This document shows positions 25,701 to 31,794 of a DNA stretch of 64,000 nucleotides, piece by piece. The stretch is taken from positions 253,573-317,572 of the forward strand of contig NZ_JBNILH010000006.1 of NCBI RefSeq assembly GCF_050107595.1, read 5' to 3'. A program made the position numbers and the translations under genes. The stretch is from Bacillus_AB infantis_C (GTDB lineage: Bacteria; Bacillota; Bacilli; Bacillales; Cytobacillaceae). The notes under the pieces are model-generated. The model searched no databases. It was given only the letters and a program-made list of their open reading frames with translations, and had not been told where the DNA came from. Positions within the stretch are counted from its first letter, which is position 1, and each line of letters starts with the position of its first letter.

Positions 25701-26389
25701 AGCCGTTTTCGGTTTCCCAGAGGCTCATATCGATAATTGAACGCATGTGTCGACTCCCGCTCCTGCCCTGTCATCGGATCGAGAGGCCGGTTTCCCGTCA
25801 GATCCAAAGTCGGCTGCTCATCTGCAAAAAACCATGCATATTCCCGGAAAGAAGGCAGAAATGGATGGTGGATATCTGCGTATACCCCGCTGCTGATATA
25901 CTTGCCCGTAACGGGATCGGTCCACCACGATCCCCTGGACTCTACGATTAGACTGCCATAGAGGCCATGGATATTTGAGCCCTCCTCAGAACTGACCGGA
26001 TTGCCCAGATCTGAGAAAAAATAAATTCCTTCATTGCTTGCCCTGATGCGATAAAGGATTTTTTCACCGTATTTTACGGTTGTGTCCGGGTTGAAACCTA
26101 CATTTGCCCCGTCTGAAGTCAGGACATTGTAATCAGCTTCCTGAAAGTGAATACCGGCCGGTTCCGGCAATTGGTTTTCAAAAAGTACCTCTACTTCGTC
26201 TCCCTCGTTCGCCCTTATGGTCAGGGGCTGTACCAGATCTACCGGGGAAAAGGGGTTTTTCCTCACCAGCTGTTTGACCTTCTGTTCGTTTTCCTTCAGG
26301 ATATACATTCTTCCATTGGGATCATAATCGCCAAAGTTATTTAGAACCATCCTGATTGGAATGGCCACTATATGAAACTTTCTTTTCAT
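22736..26389 (-). CDS. mnxG: manganese-oxidising multicopper oxidase MnxG
   Basis: A 1217-residue protein, the length I know for MnxG of Bacillus SG-1 and PL-12, which oxidises Mn(II) through Mn(III) to MnO2 on the spore surface. It contains about six cupredoxin-type domains. Copper ligands are visible: HxxHxH at H281, H284, H286; the H334-C335-H336 ...H340...M345 block with the type 1 Cys335; and two HxH pairs, H528/H530 (MHIHF) and H574/H576 (FFHDHLF). So the type 1 site and half of the trinuclear site lie before the other half, in reverse order to laccases. No signal peptide is present, as expected for a mother-cell-made exosporium protein. It is 9 bases behind mnxF; an SD is present. Confidence 0.92.
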   Translation of the reverse strand: MKRKFHIVAIPIRMVLNNFGDYDPNGRMYILKENEQKVKQLVRKNPFSPVDLVQPLTIRANEGDEVEVLFENQLPEPAGIHFQEADYNVLTSDGANVGFNPDTTVKYGEKILYRIRASNEGIYFFSDLGNPVSSEEGSNIHGLYGSLIVESRGSWWTDPVTGKYISSGVYADIHHPFLPSFREYAWFFADEQPTLDLTGNRPLDPMTGQERESTHAFNYRYEPLGNRKRLIEEGIVCPECDGEEVHHDSWVFGDPSTPILRAYKGDPVKVRVIHGGVKETHVFHYHVHQWFKDLSNVDSELIDSQSISPQMHYTVAPLYGAGSLQQAIGDIIIHCHLYPHFEVGMWGLQRIFDTLQDGSQCYPNGEPIHALQPLPDRPPPPVPTAERPGFPNFIPGKVGSKAPRPPLGIVGGRGLTELERNAAVPNARPGAVFADSCLGNPVVYEFDISLIEMPLTYNREGWNDPVGRFYVLDKDLDDVLSGKKKPEPLVFHIPAGACIRGNFTNRIPNVLDGSAFQLVTRTYECGMHIHFVKFDVLCSDAANVGWNYDSSVLPGQTIRYEWYAETELKAWFFHDHLFATVQENHGVFGSGVVHPRFSKILDSTTGEETDRGVEVTVTNPLIPDYRDYAIFAQDFAMLFDKNGCPLAPPPFPGSLDDPGVFGVNLRNEPLQFRLGEDCDPAYSFSSFVKGDPYTAVFKAYKGDSIRIRLLQGAHEESHSFNLHGLKWLSERRTLDSTMEDQKTIGISESFTLETYIPRAGDYFWAFETEEDLWNGLWGLIRAYSEMEEDLIPLPDRPDPPQKTSPLPVCTGLPPCQPPEAISTAPAGAPVRRYHVVAFQHQVIYNRYCDHDPYAVIFALAEDVPDILAGRLNPEPLVLRGNAGELVEVTLTNRLVPGLFPFADGIYPYPQVKEQAPYPPSLRISLHPQLLDYDVRTSSGETVGFNYDQTVGPGESFTYKWFVEEAFGACGLWDMADIRSHRSQGAFGMFIAEPRGTRYLDPMTLLPVKSGSQAVLRNPLLPDTREFVVIMHDGVRLVDKKDQLIIDPTDAIIPEVEQEPDLLDTYDQGSRGFNYRSERLINRWREVQRLEDLFSSKVHGDPATPVFQAYPNDPIIFRYAYPSERRRTQTFHVHGHYWHIDTSNMNSSIKSVQGENVMGRVNDLRLLYGAGSLYGYPGDYMFRSGNIRWGIEPGFWGIMRVHQELQKCLARIQVDKTE

Positions 26390-26398
26390 GTTTTCACC

Positions 26399-26704
26399 TC
26401 AATCCTTCAGCTCCGGTATTCTCGGTCCATCATCCCGTTCGATATAGAAGGTTTCAATGGAGTGAATATGAATATGCCAAATGCGGTCTTCTAATTGGGA
26501 GAAATGTGTAGTTTCCACATCGAGTTCCAGCATGTCGTCAATAACACCAATAATTCTCCCGATAAAAGTAAAGGGGAAGGACGGAGTGAGCAGAAAAACT
26601 TTTCTTCCAATTCCATTAACAAAATGCTGAATCAATGCCGCGTCATGGATCACATTAATATTTTCCATCTGCGGGTGATGAGAAGGGTTTTCATGATTTG
26701 TCAT
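26399..26704 (-). CDS. mnxF: MnxF-like small subunit of the Mn oxidase
   Basis: 101 residues, directly upstream of mnxG, the position and size of MnxF, which with MnxE forms a hexamer bound to MnxG. The N-terminus is His-rich (NHENPSHHPQMEN) and the C-terminal half has DRIWHIHIHSIETFYIER, a possible copper-binding HIHIH. The middle (FPFTFIGRIIGVIDDMLELDVET) has the small beta-barrel pattern seen in other cluster proteins. AAGGAGG precedes the ATG. Assignment rests on synteny and size, not on remembered sequence identity. Confidence 0.75.
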   Translation of the reverse strand: MTNHENPSHHPQMENINVIHDAALIQHFVNGIGRKVFLLTPSFPFTFIGRIIGVIDDMLELDVETTHFSQLEDRIWHIHIHSIETFYIERDDGPRIPELKD

Positions 26705-26717
26705 TAGGGATTCCTCC

Positions 26718-27023
26718 TTACGTTAAAGGGAAAATGGTATTGCAGTCGAAGTCTGGTGTATATTGAGCAATTTTTTCTATAGGAAAGCTCAGCGGGGTTG
26801 GAAACTTGTAGAAGGGAGCGTTAATGAGTTTAATAGTAACGGGAAAGATGGTGATATGCCCATTCTCTACTTCAGCAATCGGGCCGCAAAAGATAGGGCG
26901 GAAGGTCTGGCCGAGCAGGTTTAGCTGATCTGCCTGTGTTATCAGGAGTATATCAGTTCCTTTTAGCCTTCTAAGCTCCTGGAAAAATGGATCATCTGAA
27001 GAATGTCTGGATTTTAATGACAA
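26718..27023 (-). CDS. mnxE: MnxE-like small subunit of the Mn oxidase
   Basis: 101 residues from a TTG start at 27023, chosen because AAAGGAGGACT lies seven bases upstream; the frame runs nine codons further over that signal. It lies 13 bases before mnxF. Beta-strand-like segments (TDILLITQADQLNLLGQTF, PIAEVENGHITIFPVTI, FPIEKIAQYT) dominate, with two isolated cysteines. Order mnxD-E-F-G fits the known Mn oxidase operon. Confidence 0.72.
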   Translation of the reverse strand: MSLKSRHSSDDPFFQELRRLKGTDILLITQADQLNLLGQTFRPIFCGPIAEVENGHITIFPVTIKLINAPFYKFPTPLSFPIEKIAQYTPDFDCNTIFPLT

Positions 27024-27121
27024 TTTTAGTCCTCCTTTCAAAATCAGCACAACAATTGAATCTCATCTATAATCTATTCAAACCAGGCGATGATTCCTGG
27101 GTAAATTGGCACATAATTAGT

Positions 27122-27877
27122 CTAGCGCCTTAATTTGATGAATTCCCCTATAAACTGCAGGAAGCGGAGCGTCTGAACAGATTGAATCTCACCTACAGGG
27201 ATTTCTTGTATATGTTTGAATAGTTTTACCCTGAGATCAGATTTGTCAGCTCTGTCAATCCTTCCAAAATAAACCTTATCAGAGGTGACCACCTTGACCA
27301 TTGTCATTTTCCAGGACAATAGATTTGTGTGCAGGGTTTCTTCAAAAAACTGCTGCACAAGCGCACCCCTTTTATGAACAGTCCCCCCGAAATTACGCAG
27401 CAGTTTTCTCCTCAAATCATTATCATAAATAAAATGCTGATGAGTGTTTGAGTAGTTGGGAACACCATAGGGAATGGTTGCAGAATGGATCACCCGGTAA
27501 GGAATCCAAATCCGTTTCCTTAAATCTGTCAACATCACAAAATCCCTGCCTATTGTACTTACTTTACCTTCAAGCTTTGACAGCTCAGGATTGAAAAATA
27601 AGATTTCCACCTGCTGGTTGCGCTTTGATTTAAAAAATTCTCTTAATATAAGGGATTTTTTCTGCTCTTTGGCTCCTTCTGAGATGGCAAGCAGGTTTTT
27701 GTGATCCATGTACTTCATGAACATCCTCAGCTCTGCGCTGGTCATGGCAGAGTGAGGCGATGTTAGCCCGCTTCCTGGTCCAGAGATATTATTCATCCAG
27801 TCCTCTGTTTTTTGTTCTTCTTCCCTCTTTTCCAGCAGCTCCTTCAGATACATATCCAATCTGCTTTTACGGCTCAA
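27122..27877 (-). CDS. mnxD: MnxD-like protein of the Mn oxidase operon
   Basis: 251 residues, third gene upstream of mnxG, the mnxD position. The first 30 residues are highly charged. Two beta-type units follow: VEILFFNPELSKLEGKV then FVMLTDLRKRIWIPYRVIHSA (about 92-140), and MVKVVTSDKVYFGRIDRADKS then QEIPVGEIQSVQTL (about 195-235). Both end in the IPxxxIxxx form that recurs in neighbours. The start is TTG 27877 with AAGGAGG nine bases upstream; GTG 27886 abuts the signal. Role in Mn oxidation unknown. Confidence 0.6.
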   Translation of the reverse strand: MSRKSRLDMYLKELLEKREEEQKTEDWMNNISGPGSGLTSPHSAMTSAELRMFMKYMDHKNLLAISEGAKEQKKSLILREFFKSKRNQQVEILFFNPELSKLEGKVSTIGRDFVMLTDLRKRIWIPYRVIHSATIPYGVPNYSNTHQHFIYDNDLRRKLLRNFGGTVHKRGALVQQFFEETLHTNLLSWKMTMVKVVTSDKVYFGRIDRADKSDLRVKLFKHIQEIPVGEIQSVQTLRFLQFIGEFIKLRR

Positions 27878-27916
27878 TTTGCTCACCCTCCTTAAAACGA
27901 TATAAACCTGCAGCCT

Positions 27917-28375
27917 TTAAATCCTCAAGGAATAACAGATAAGGCACATAGATAGGATGACAATGAATGTCCCAAAGCAGCTGAAGGCCGTTATGCTAAT
28001 CTCTACACTGTTTCCTGCGGAAGGCAAATTGCATAGAGCCGGATCTTTTATGACAGCCCCAACCATCGCTCCCGACATTCCACCGGCCATTCCACTAATA
28101 AAACCGGCTAAAACAGCATGCAGTCTGCCCATCACACCAAAAATGATTCCAACTGTCCCTCCCAGCAGCATACTTGCAATGCTTATTAGAACATTATCGA
28201 AAAAAAAGAAGGAACCTGTCATGCTTAAGAAAATAGATAATACCGTCGAAGTACCCATGGCCACTGTCATGGAGTATCTATCGTTAAATAGCTTCCTGGA
28301 TTTATATAGAGCTGAAAAGCTGATGATCCCAGCGGACAATTGCACCATAATTAAGACTGCTAGTAAATAGGTCAT
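27917..28375 (-). CDS. four-helix membrane protein of the mnx operon
   Basis: 152 residues with hydrophobic helices at about 3-24, 40-60, 64-105 (a Gly-rich pair containing MLLGGTVGIIFGVMG and GFISGMAGGMSGAMVG) and 125-150. It resembles the next gene upstream (28412-28831) in length, helix positions and the glycine-rich middle, so the two are probably paralogues acting as a pair. AAAGGAG precedes the ATG. SG-1-type loci also have hydrophobic proteins upstream of mnxD; I cannot say which letter applies. Confidence 0.7.
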   Translation of the reverse strand: MTYLLAVLIMVQLSAGIISFSALYKSRKLFNDRYSMTVAMGTSTVLSIFLSMTGSFFFFDNVLISIASMLLGGTVGIIFGVMGRLHAVLAGFISGMAGGMSGAMVGAVIKDPALCNLPSAGNSVEISITAFSCFGTFIVILSMCLICYSLRI

Positions 28376-28411
28376 GCGACTACTCCTTTCATTCCCGATC
28401 CGGGCTTTTGG

Positions 28412-28831
28412 TCAGGCACTTCTGGAGGAGGATATGACAAAAACGGAAGAAGCAATAAGCAAGAGTTCCATAAAACAAATAAACAGCAGGCTGTTTCCTA
28501 TAATGGACCCTATCATCGGAGCCATTATGCCGATCATTAATCCATTTGCATAACCGGTAAGAAGGGTCTGATAATCAAACAGTGCCCCATATGCCCCGCC
28601 TGCCGCCATGCCGATAAGAGTATTGATGATTGTGACGGCAGTGAAGGAAAATGGGAATTGTGAAATGAGAAGGACCCCCGTCGAAAGGGCAGTCATCCCT
28701 CCCATCAAGATGGAAATATTCATTCCCAGCTGAAAGCCGATCAGCTTCCTCATCTTGTATAGCTTCATATACAAGAAAATAACGACTGTCAAATTCAAAT
28801 AAATCATCAGTCCAATATAGGTGTCCGCCAT
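28412..28831 (-). CDS. four-helix membrane protein, first gene of the mnx operon
   Basis: 139 residues with four hydrophobic helices and a glycine-rich middle (LIGMAAGGAYGALFDYQTLLTGYANGLMIG), matching the layout of the following gene. The start is ATG 28831, with AAAGGGGAG eight bases upstream. It heads the minus-strand unit that runs through mnxD, E, F and G. A mother-cell type -10 (CATATAATA) lies 31 bases upstream. A role in metal or copper passage across a spore membrane is possible but unproven. Confidence 0.7.
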   Translation of the reverse strand: MADTYIGLMIYLNLTVVIFLYMKLYKMRKLIGFQLGMNISILMGGMTALSTGVLLISQFPFSFTAVTIINTLIGMAAGGAYGALFDYQTLLTGYANGLMIGIMAPMIGSIIGNSLLFICFMELLLIASSVFVISSSRSA

Positions 28832-28861
28832 ATTCAATTCTCCCCTTTCAGGAATCTCTCC

Positions 28862-28870
28862 TATTATATG
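28862..28870 (-). promoter_or_regulatory. candidate mother-cell (sigma-K or sigma-E) -10 of the mnx operon
   Basis: On the minus strand CATATAATA fits the sigma-K -10 CATAnnnTA and is close to sigma-E CATACAnT. No clear AC -35 is seen at 16-17 bp, so the match is partial. Confidence 0.45.
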
Positions 28871-28987
28871 CAAAGCAACCATGATTGAATGGACAATAGT
28901 CTATTAGACTCTGGGTGAATAACACTTGCTGTTTTAAAAAGACTGCATAAGTTGAAAGAAACAGGCATTTAGAAAGGGGATATTTTT

Positions 28988-29491
28988 TTGATTAAACGGA
29001 TTTCCCTGTCTCTCCTGGTGTCCCTATTTGTTTGGACCCTGTACATTGGCTTGCAAGGAGACCGGGAGAAGGCTCAAGAGGGAGAGAAGGCTCCACATTT
29101 TCAATTAAATTCCGTCCAAGGAGAGCCAAACAAGTTATCTGACTACAAAGGGGAATTTTTAGTATTAAATTTTTGGGCAACGTGGTGTGAGCCATGCAAA
29201 ACAGAAATGCCTATTTTGGAGGAGTTTTCACAGCAGGAGGAAGACGTTGCGGTCATAGGAATCAACATGACGAATAATGAAGCGTCCCAGGATCAGGTGC
29301 TGCATTTCATCCAGGATAATAAAATCCGCTTCCCCATCCTCCTCGATTCTTCAGGCAGCGTGTTTGAGAAGTACAGCATCCTCTCACTCCCCAGTACGTT
29401 CTTCATTAACAAGGACGGTGTTATTGTGAAGTACCATGCAGGACCTCTTACCGGGAAAGATTTGCAGAAAATAGTTGGGGCGTTTGATTGA
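28988..29491 (+). CDS. TlpA/ResA-like thiol-disulfide oxidoreductase
   Basis: 167 residues with an N-terminal membrane anchor (about 4-22) and an extracytoplasmic thioredoxin domain with the redox motif WCEPC (C67, C70) and the cis-proline segment SLPSTFFINKDG. Such proteins reduce cysteines of haem or copper sites outside the membrane. Known mnx operons include a thioredoxin-like MnxC; this gene, or the Sco gene at 20065, may fill that role here. TTG start at 28988 with AAAGGGG upstream. It is divergent from the mnx operon. Confidence 0.85.
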   Translation: MIKRISLSLLVSLFVWTLYIGLQGDREKAQEGEKAPHFQLNSVQGEPNKLSDYKGEFLVLNFWATWCEPCKTEMPILEEFSQQEEDVAVIGINMTNNEASQDQVLHFIQDNKIRFPILLDSSGSVFEKYSILSLPSTFFINKDGVIVKYHAGPLTGKDLQKIVGAFD

Positions 29492-29528
29492 TTGTATTCT
29501 TATTAAAGATTGAAAGAGGAGAATGAAT

Positions 29529-29834
29529 ATGACGGAAATACGGAAAAAACAATTAAAGGATCACATAGAAGTCTATACTTTGGACGATTCTTTTGAAATT
29601 TTATCTGCACTTCAGCAGCTTGCGCAAAAAACCTGCAAAAAGAAAAAGCGCTGCTGCCAGAAAAAAAAGGTACGAAAGGATAAACCCACAGTTAATGACG
29701 GCAATAAGAAATGTAATGATATCACCCCCGCCTGCACCGATACCTTCCGCCTCATTCCCGTAGATATCATCAAATCGATCGAAGTTGTAGATTCTCATTC
29801 AGATGCGGATACCGAAGAATCCTCCGAATGGTAA
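29529..29834 (+). CDS. Lys/Cys-rich spore-coat-like protein (101 aa)
   Basis: A central basic, cysteine-containing stretch (TCKKKKRCCQKKKVRKDK) separates two strand-like ends: QLKDHIEVYTLDDSF at the start and FRLIPVDIIKSIEVVD near 75-90. The latter repeats the IPxxxIxxxE form of the other cluster proteins and of the 21069 gene (FRIIPMEDVKWVEF). The start is ATG 29529 with AGGAG seven bases upstream. It follows the TlpA-like gene by 37 bases. Function unknown. Confidence 0.68.
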   Translation: MTEIRKKQLKDHIEVYTLDDSFEILSALQQLAQKTCKKKKRCCQKKKVRKDKPTVNDGNKKCNDITPACTDTFRLIPVDIIKSIEVVDSHSDADTEESSEW

Positions 29835-29848
29835 AAATGCCTTTTTCT

Positions 29849-29875
29849 ACCAAGAGTATATTTGTCCATACGATA
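29849..29875 (+). promoter_or_regulatory. sigma-K promoter of the 29942 gene
   Basis: AC at 29849-29850 is followed after 16 bases by CATACGATA (29867-29875), matching the sigma-K pattern AC-N16/17-CATAnnnTA. Transcription would begin near 29882, 60 bases before the start codon. Confidence 0.6.
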
Positions 29876-29941
29876 ATCAAGTTTTAGAAATACACTATAC
29901 TATCTCCTAAAGGGGAAATATTTTAAAAGAGAGTGATATAT

Positions 29942-30187
29942 ATGACAGAAAGACACGAAGGCAATATTGAAGGCTTGCTCAAAAAGCTGCCGCCAAACTA
30001 TCCAGTAGGGTCTCTATACCTGCATGGCTCCAATGCAGCGGTAACTAGATTCAGCAATCTCCACAATGGCTTGGCCTATTTCATTGGTGAAGACTGCCAG
30101 GTTTGCGTATTTGATGCAGAAAAAGTAAATGGAATTTGCTTTGCACCTGCTGAAGAACCTGAAGGAGAAGAAGAGGAAGAAGCATAA
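29942..30187 (+). CDS. small acidic protein with an LPP-x-YPV domain (81 aa)
   Basis: Residues 13-67 (KKLPPNYPVGSLYLHG ... RFSNLHNGLAYFIGED ... KVNGICF) correspond clearly to the last 55 residues of the neighbouring repeat protein at 30260-31600. A tail of ten or so glutamates follows (EEPEGEEEEEA). The start is ATG 29942. A good sigma-K promoter lies upstream, so expression late in the mother cell is likely. I do not recognise the domain. Confidence 0.7.
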   Translation: MTERHEGNIEGLLKKLPPNYPVGSLYLHGSNAAVTRFSNLHNGLAYFIGEDCQVCVFDAEKVNGICFAPAEEPEGEEEEEA

Positions 30188-30202
30188 GCTTTTTTAAAAG
30201 CT

Positions 30203-30230
30203 AAATGGGGAAACAATAGTTTCCCCATTT
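30203..30230. terminator. bidirectional terminator
   Basis: A perfect 12-bp stem (AAATGGGGAAAC / GTTTCCCCATTT) with an AATA loop lies between two convergent genes. Confidence 0.9.
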
Positions 30231-30259
30231 TCTATGTTCCTATAAACAAAAAATATCAT

Positions 30260-31600
30260 TTATCGGAAAACAATTCCATTGATGTGGGTGTATGGAATGG
30301 ACACCAAACCCTTATCGGTGACAAAGTTTGCTGATCGATTTGGTTCATCCAGTCCCGCAAACCTCAGAACTTGTATGATCGTACCCTCTGTATGGACAAA
30401 GGCAACAGGATAGTCGGGAGGCAAAGCCATCAGCAACGGCACGAGAGGCTCTTGATCAGGTTCCCTGGCTTTACCCAGGTACGGAACCGGTGAACCGGGC
30501 TCACCTGATACTTCTTCGGCGTCTTGATCTTTCTCCATATTCGGTGAGTGTTCAGAAGAGACACTATCATCCGCTTCTTCTTTCTCCATGTACTGCAGCC
30601 CTGTACCCTTCTCCTCCGTTAAGTTTACAGAATCCTTTTCAACTTGTTCAACGGACAGATTGTCAGGTTCGGTCTCATCACCACGCTCTGAATTACTTTC
30701 CTCCGATTTCTGCAGTTCAACTTGTTCATCGGACAGATTGCCGGGTTCGGTTTCATCACCACGCTCTGAATTACTTTCCGATTTCTGCAGTTCAACTTGT
30801 TCATCGGACAGATTGCCGGGTTCGGTTTCATTACCACGCTCTGAATTACTTTCCCCGGATATCTGCAGTTCAACTTGTTCAACGGACAGATTGCCGGGTT
30901 CGATTTCATTACCACGCTCTGAATTACTTTCCGATTTCTGCAGTTCAACTTGTTCACCGGACAGATTGCCAGATTCGGTTTCATTACCCTCTGAACTACT
31001 TTCCTGCGATCCCTGTAATTCACTTTCTGGCTTAATTTCTATTCCCAAATTGCTTAAACAGGGAACTGCCTCATCGGAAATAGTTTGGTTCTCTGTGTCC
31101 GCTGCCAGCAGATTCTGACTCGCCATGTAAGAATCCCAGCCAGACTTGAGTTTTGCCGCTTTGTCTCGCATCCCTCCGTCTGTACTTCTTAGATACGGTA
31201 CATAGACTGGTTCCCCGGAGGAACTCTTTGCTTTCTTGCGCCCTTCTTCCATTTTACTGATAATACTCCTTTTGAACGTTTCCGAACAACCTTCCCAAAA
31301 TACTGGCTGACTATGATGAAATAAGTTCTCCAAAACCTTTGGGGATAAGGAAACAGTAAACTGTTCCTGGCAAATAAGCTGCTGCATAAGCCGGCTGTAT
31401 GCAATCTGCATGTTGCATAATTGTCTTTTCAAAGATTCATTTTCCTGATCCGATAGCTGAACTAAATGCTCCAGCTCATCTATTCTTTCTTCCAGCTGAC
31501 CCGTACAATATGTCTGCTGGTTATCCGGCGCTTGCTCATCGCGGATTTTATAAATCCTCGGTGATATCCCCCCATTAATAAAAATCATATTCTGCAGCAA
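30260..31600 (-). CDS. acidic repeat protein of the spore-surface cluster
   Basis: 446 residues from TTG 31600 (AAGGGAG upstream; ATG 31588 is an alternative). Residues 33-75 form a likely coiled coil (EERIDELEHLVQLSDQENES). Residues 199-322 hold five 25/26-residue acidic repeats of the form SNSERGNETEPGNLSDEQVE plus LQKSE. Residues 392-446 form a compact domain (ALPPDYPVAFVHTEG ... SIPYTHINGIVF) shared with the 29942 protein. No signal peptide. The architecture fits a filamentous or matrix protein of the spore outer layer; function unknown. A CATACTATA sigma-K-like -10 lies upstream. Confidence 0.72.
   Translation of the reverse strand: MLQNMIFINGGISPRIYKIRDEQAPDNQQTYCTGQLEERIDELEHLVQLSDQENESLKRQLCNMQIAYSRLMQQLICQEQFTVSLSPKVLENLFHHSQPVFWEGCSETFKRSIISKMEEGRKKAKSSSGEPVYVPYLRSTDGGMRDKAAKLKSGWDSYMASQNLLAADTENQTISDEAVPCLSNLGIEIKPESELQGSQESSSEGNETESGNLSGEQVELQKSESNSERGNEIEPGNLSVEQVELQISGESNSERGNETEPGNLSDEQVELQKSESNSERGDETEPGNLSDEQVELQKSEESNSERGDETEPDNLSVEQVEKDSVNLTEEKGTGLQYMEKEEADDSVSSEHSPNMEKDQDAEEVSGEPGSPVPYLGKAREPDQEPLVPLLMALPPDYPVAFVHTEGTIIQVLRFAGLDEPNRSANFVTDKGLVSIPYTHINGIVFR
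30638..31020 (-). repeat. five in-frame 75/78-bp tandem repeats
   Basis: Units begin with TTCAACTTGTTC at 30638, 30716, 30791, 30869 and 30944, giving spacings of 78, 75, 78 and 75 bases. The extra codon alternates. All differences keep the reading frame. Confidence 0.92.
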
Positions 31601-31630
31601 AGGAATTCTCTCCCTTATTTCGTTCTACGA

Positions 31631-31639
31631 TATAGTATG
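31631..31639 (-). promoter_or_regulatory. sigma-K-like -10 of the repeat-protein gene
   Basis: On the minus strand CATACTATA matches CATAnnnTA exactly, 31 bases before the TTG start. No AC is seen at the expected -35 distance. Confidence 0.45.
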
Positions 31640-31715
31640 GAGATGGGCTTGGGAAGATTAAAACATAAGGGAACAAATATAAAAAATACATCAGTGCAGG
31701 TTTATTTTCACAAAA

Positions 31716-31750
31716 AAATCGGCCTTCCCTATAGGGAAAGGCCGATTTTA
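31716..31750. terminator. terminator of the first symporter gene
   Basis: A long stem (AATCGGCCTTCCC with GGGAAAGGCCGATT, one bulge) carries T-tracts on both sides. Confidence 0.88.
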
Positions 31751-31794
31751 TTTGCGGCAAGTATTAGACTACTGCCGCTTTTTTGCGATTATAC

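Noticed and set aside
26990..27120. Possible separate promoter or hairpin between mnxD and mnxE
   Set aside because: Only a 5-bp CCAGG/CCTGG stem and no recognisable promoter; the gap is probably just leader.
30638..31020. CRISPR-like regularity
   Set aside because: The repeats are adjacent without spacers and encode protein in frame.
30490..31118. Long plus-strand frames opposite the repeat protein (181 and 176 codons)
   Set aside because: They are mirror images of the tandem repeats; repeats without stops keep all frames open. The minus frame has the start signal, coiled coil and shared domain.
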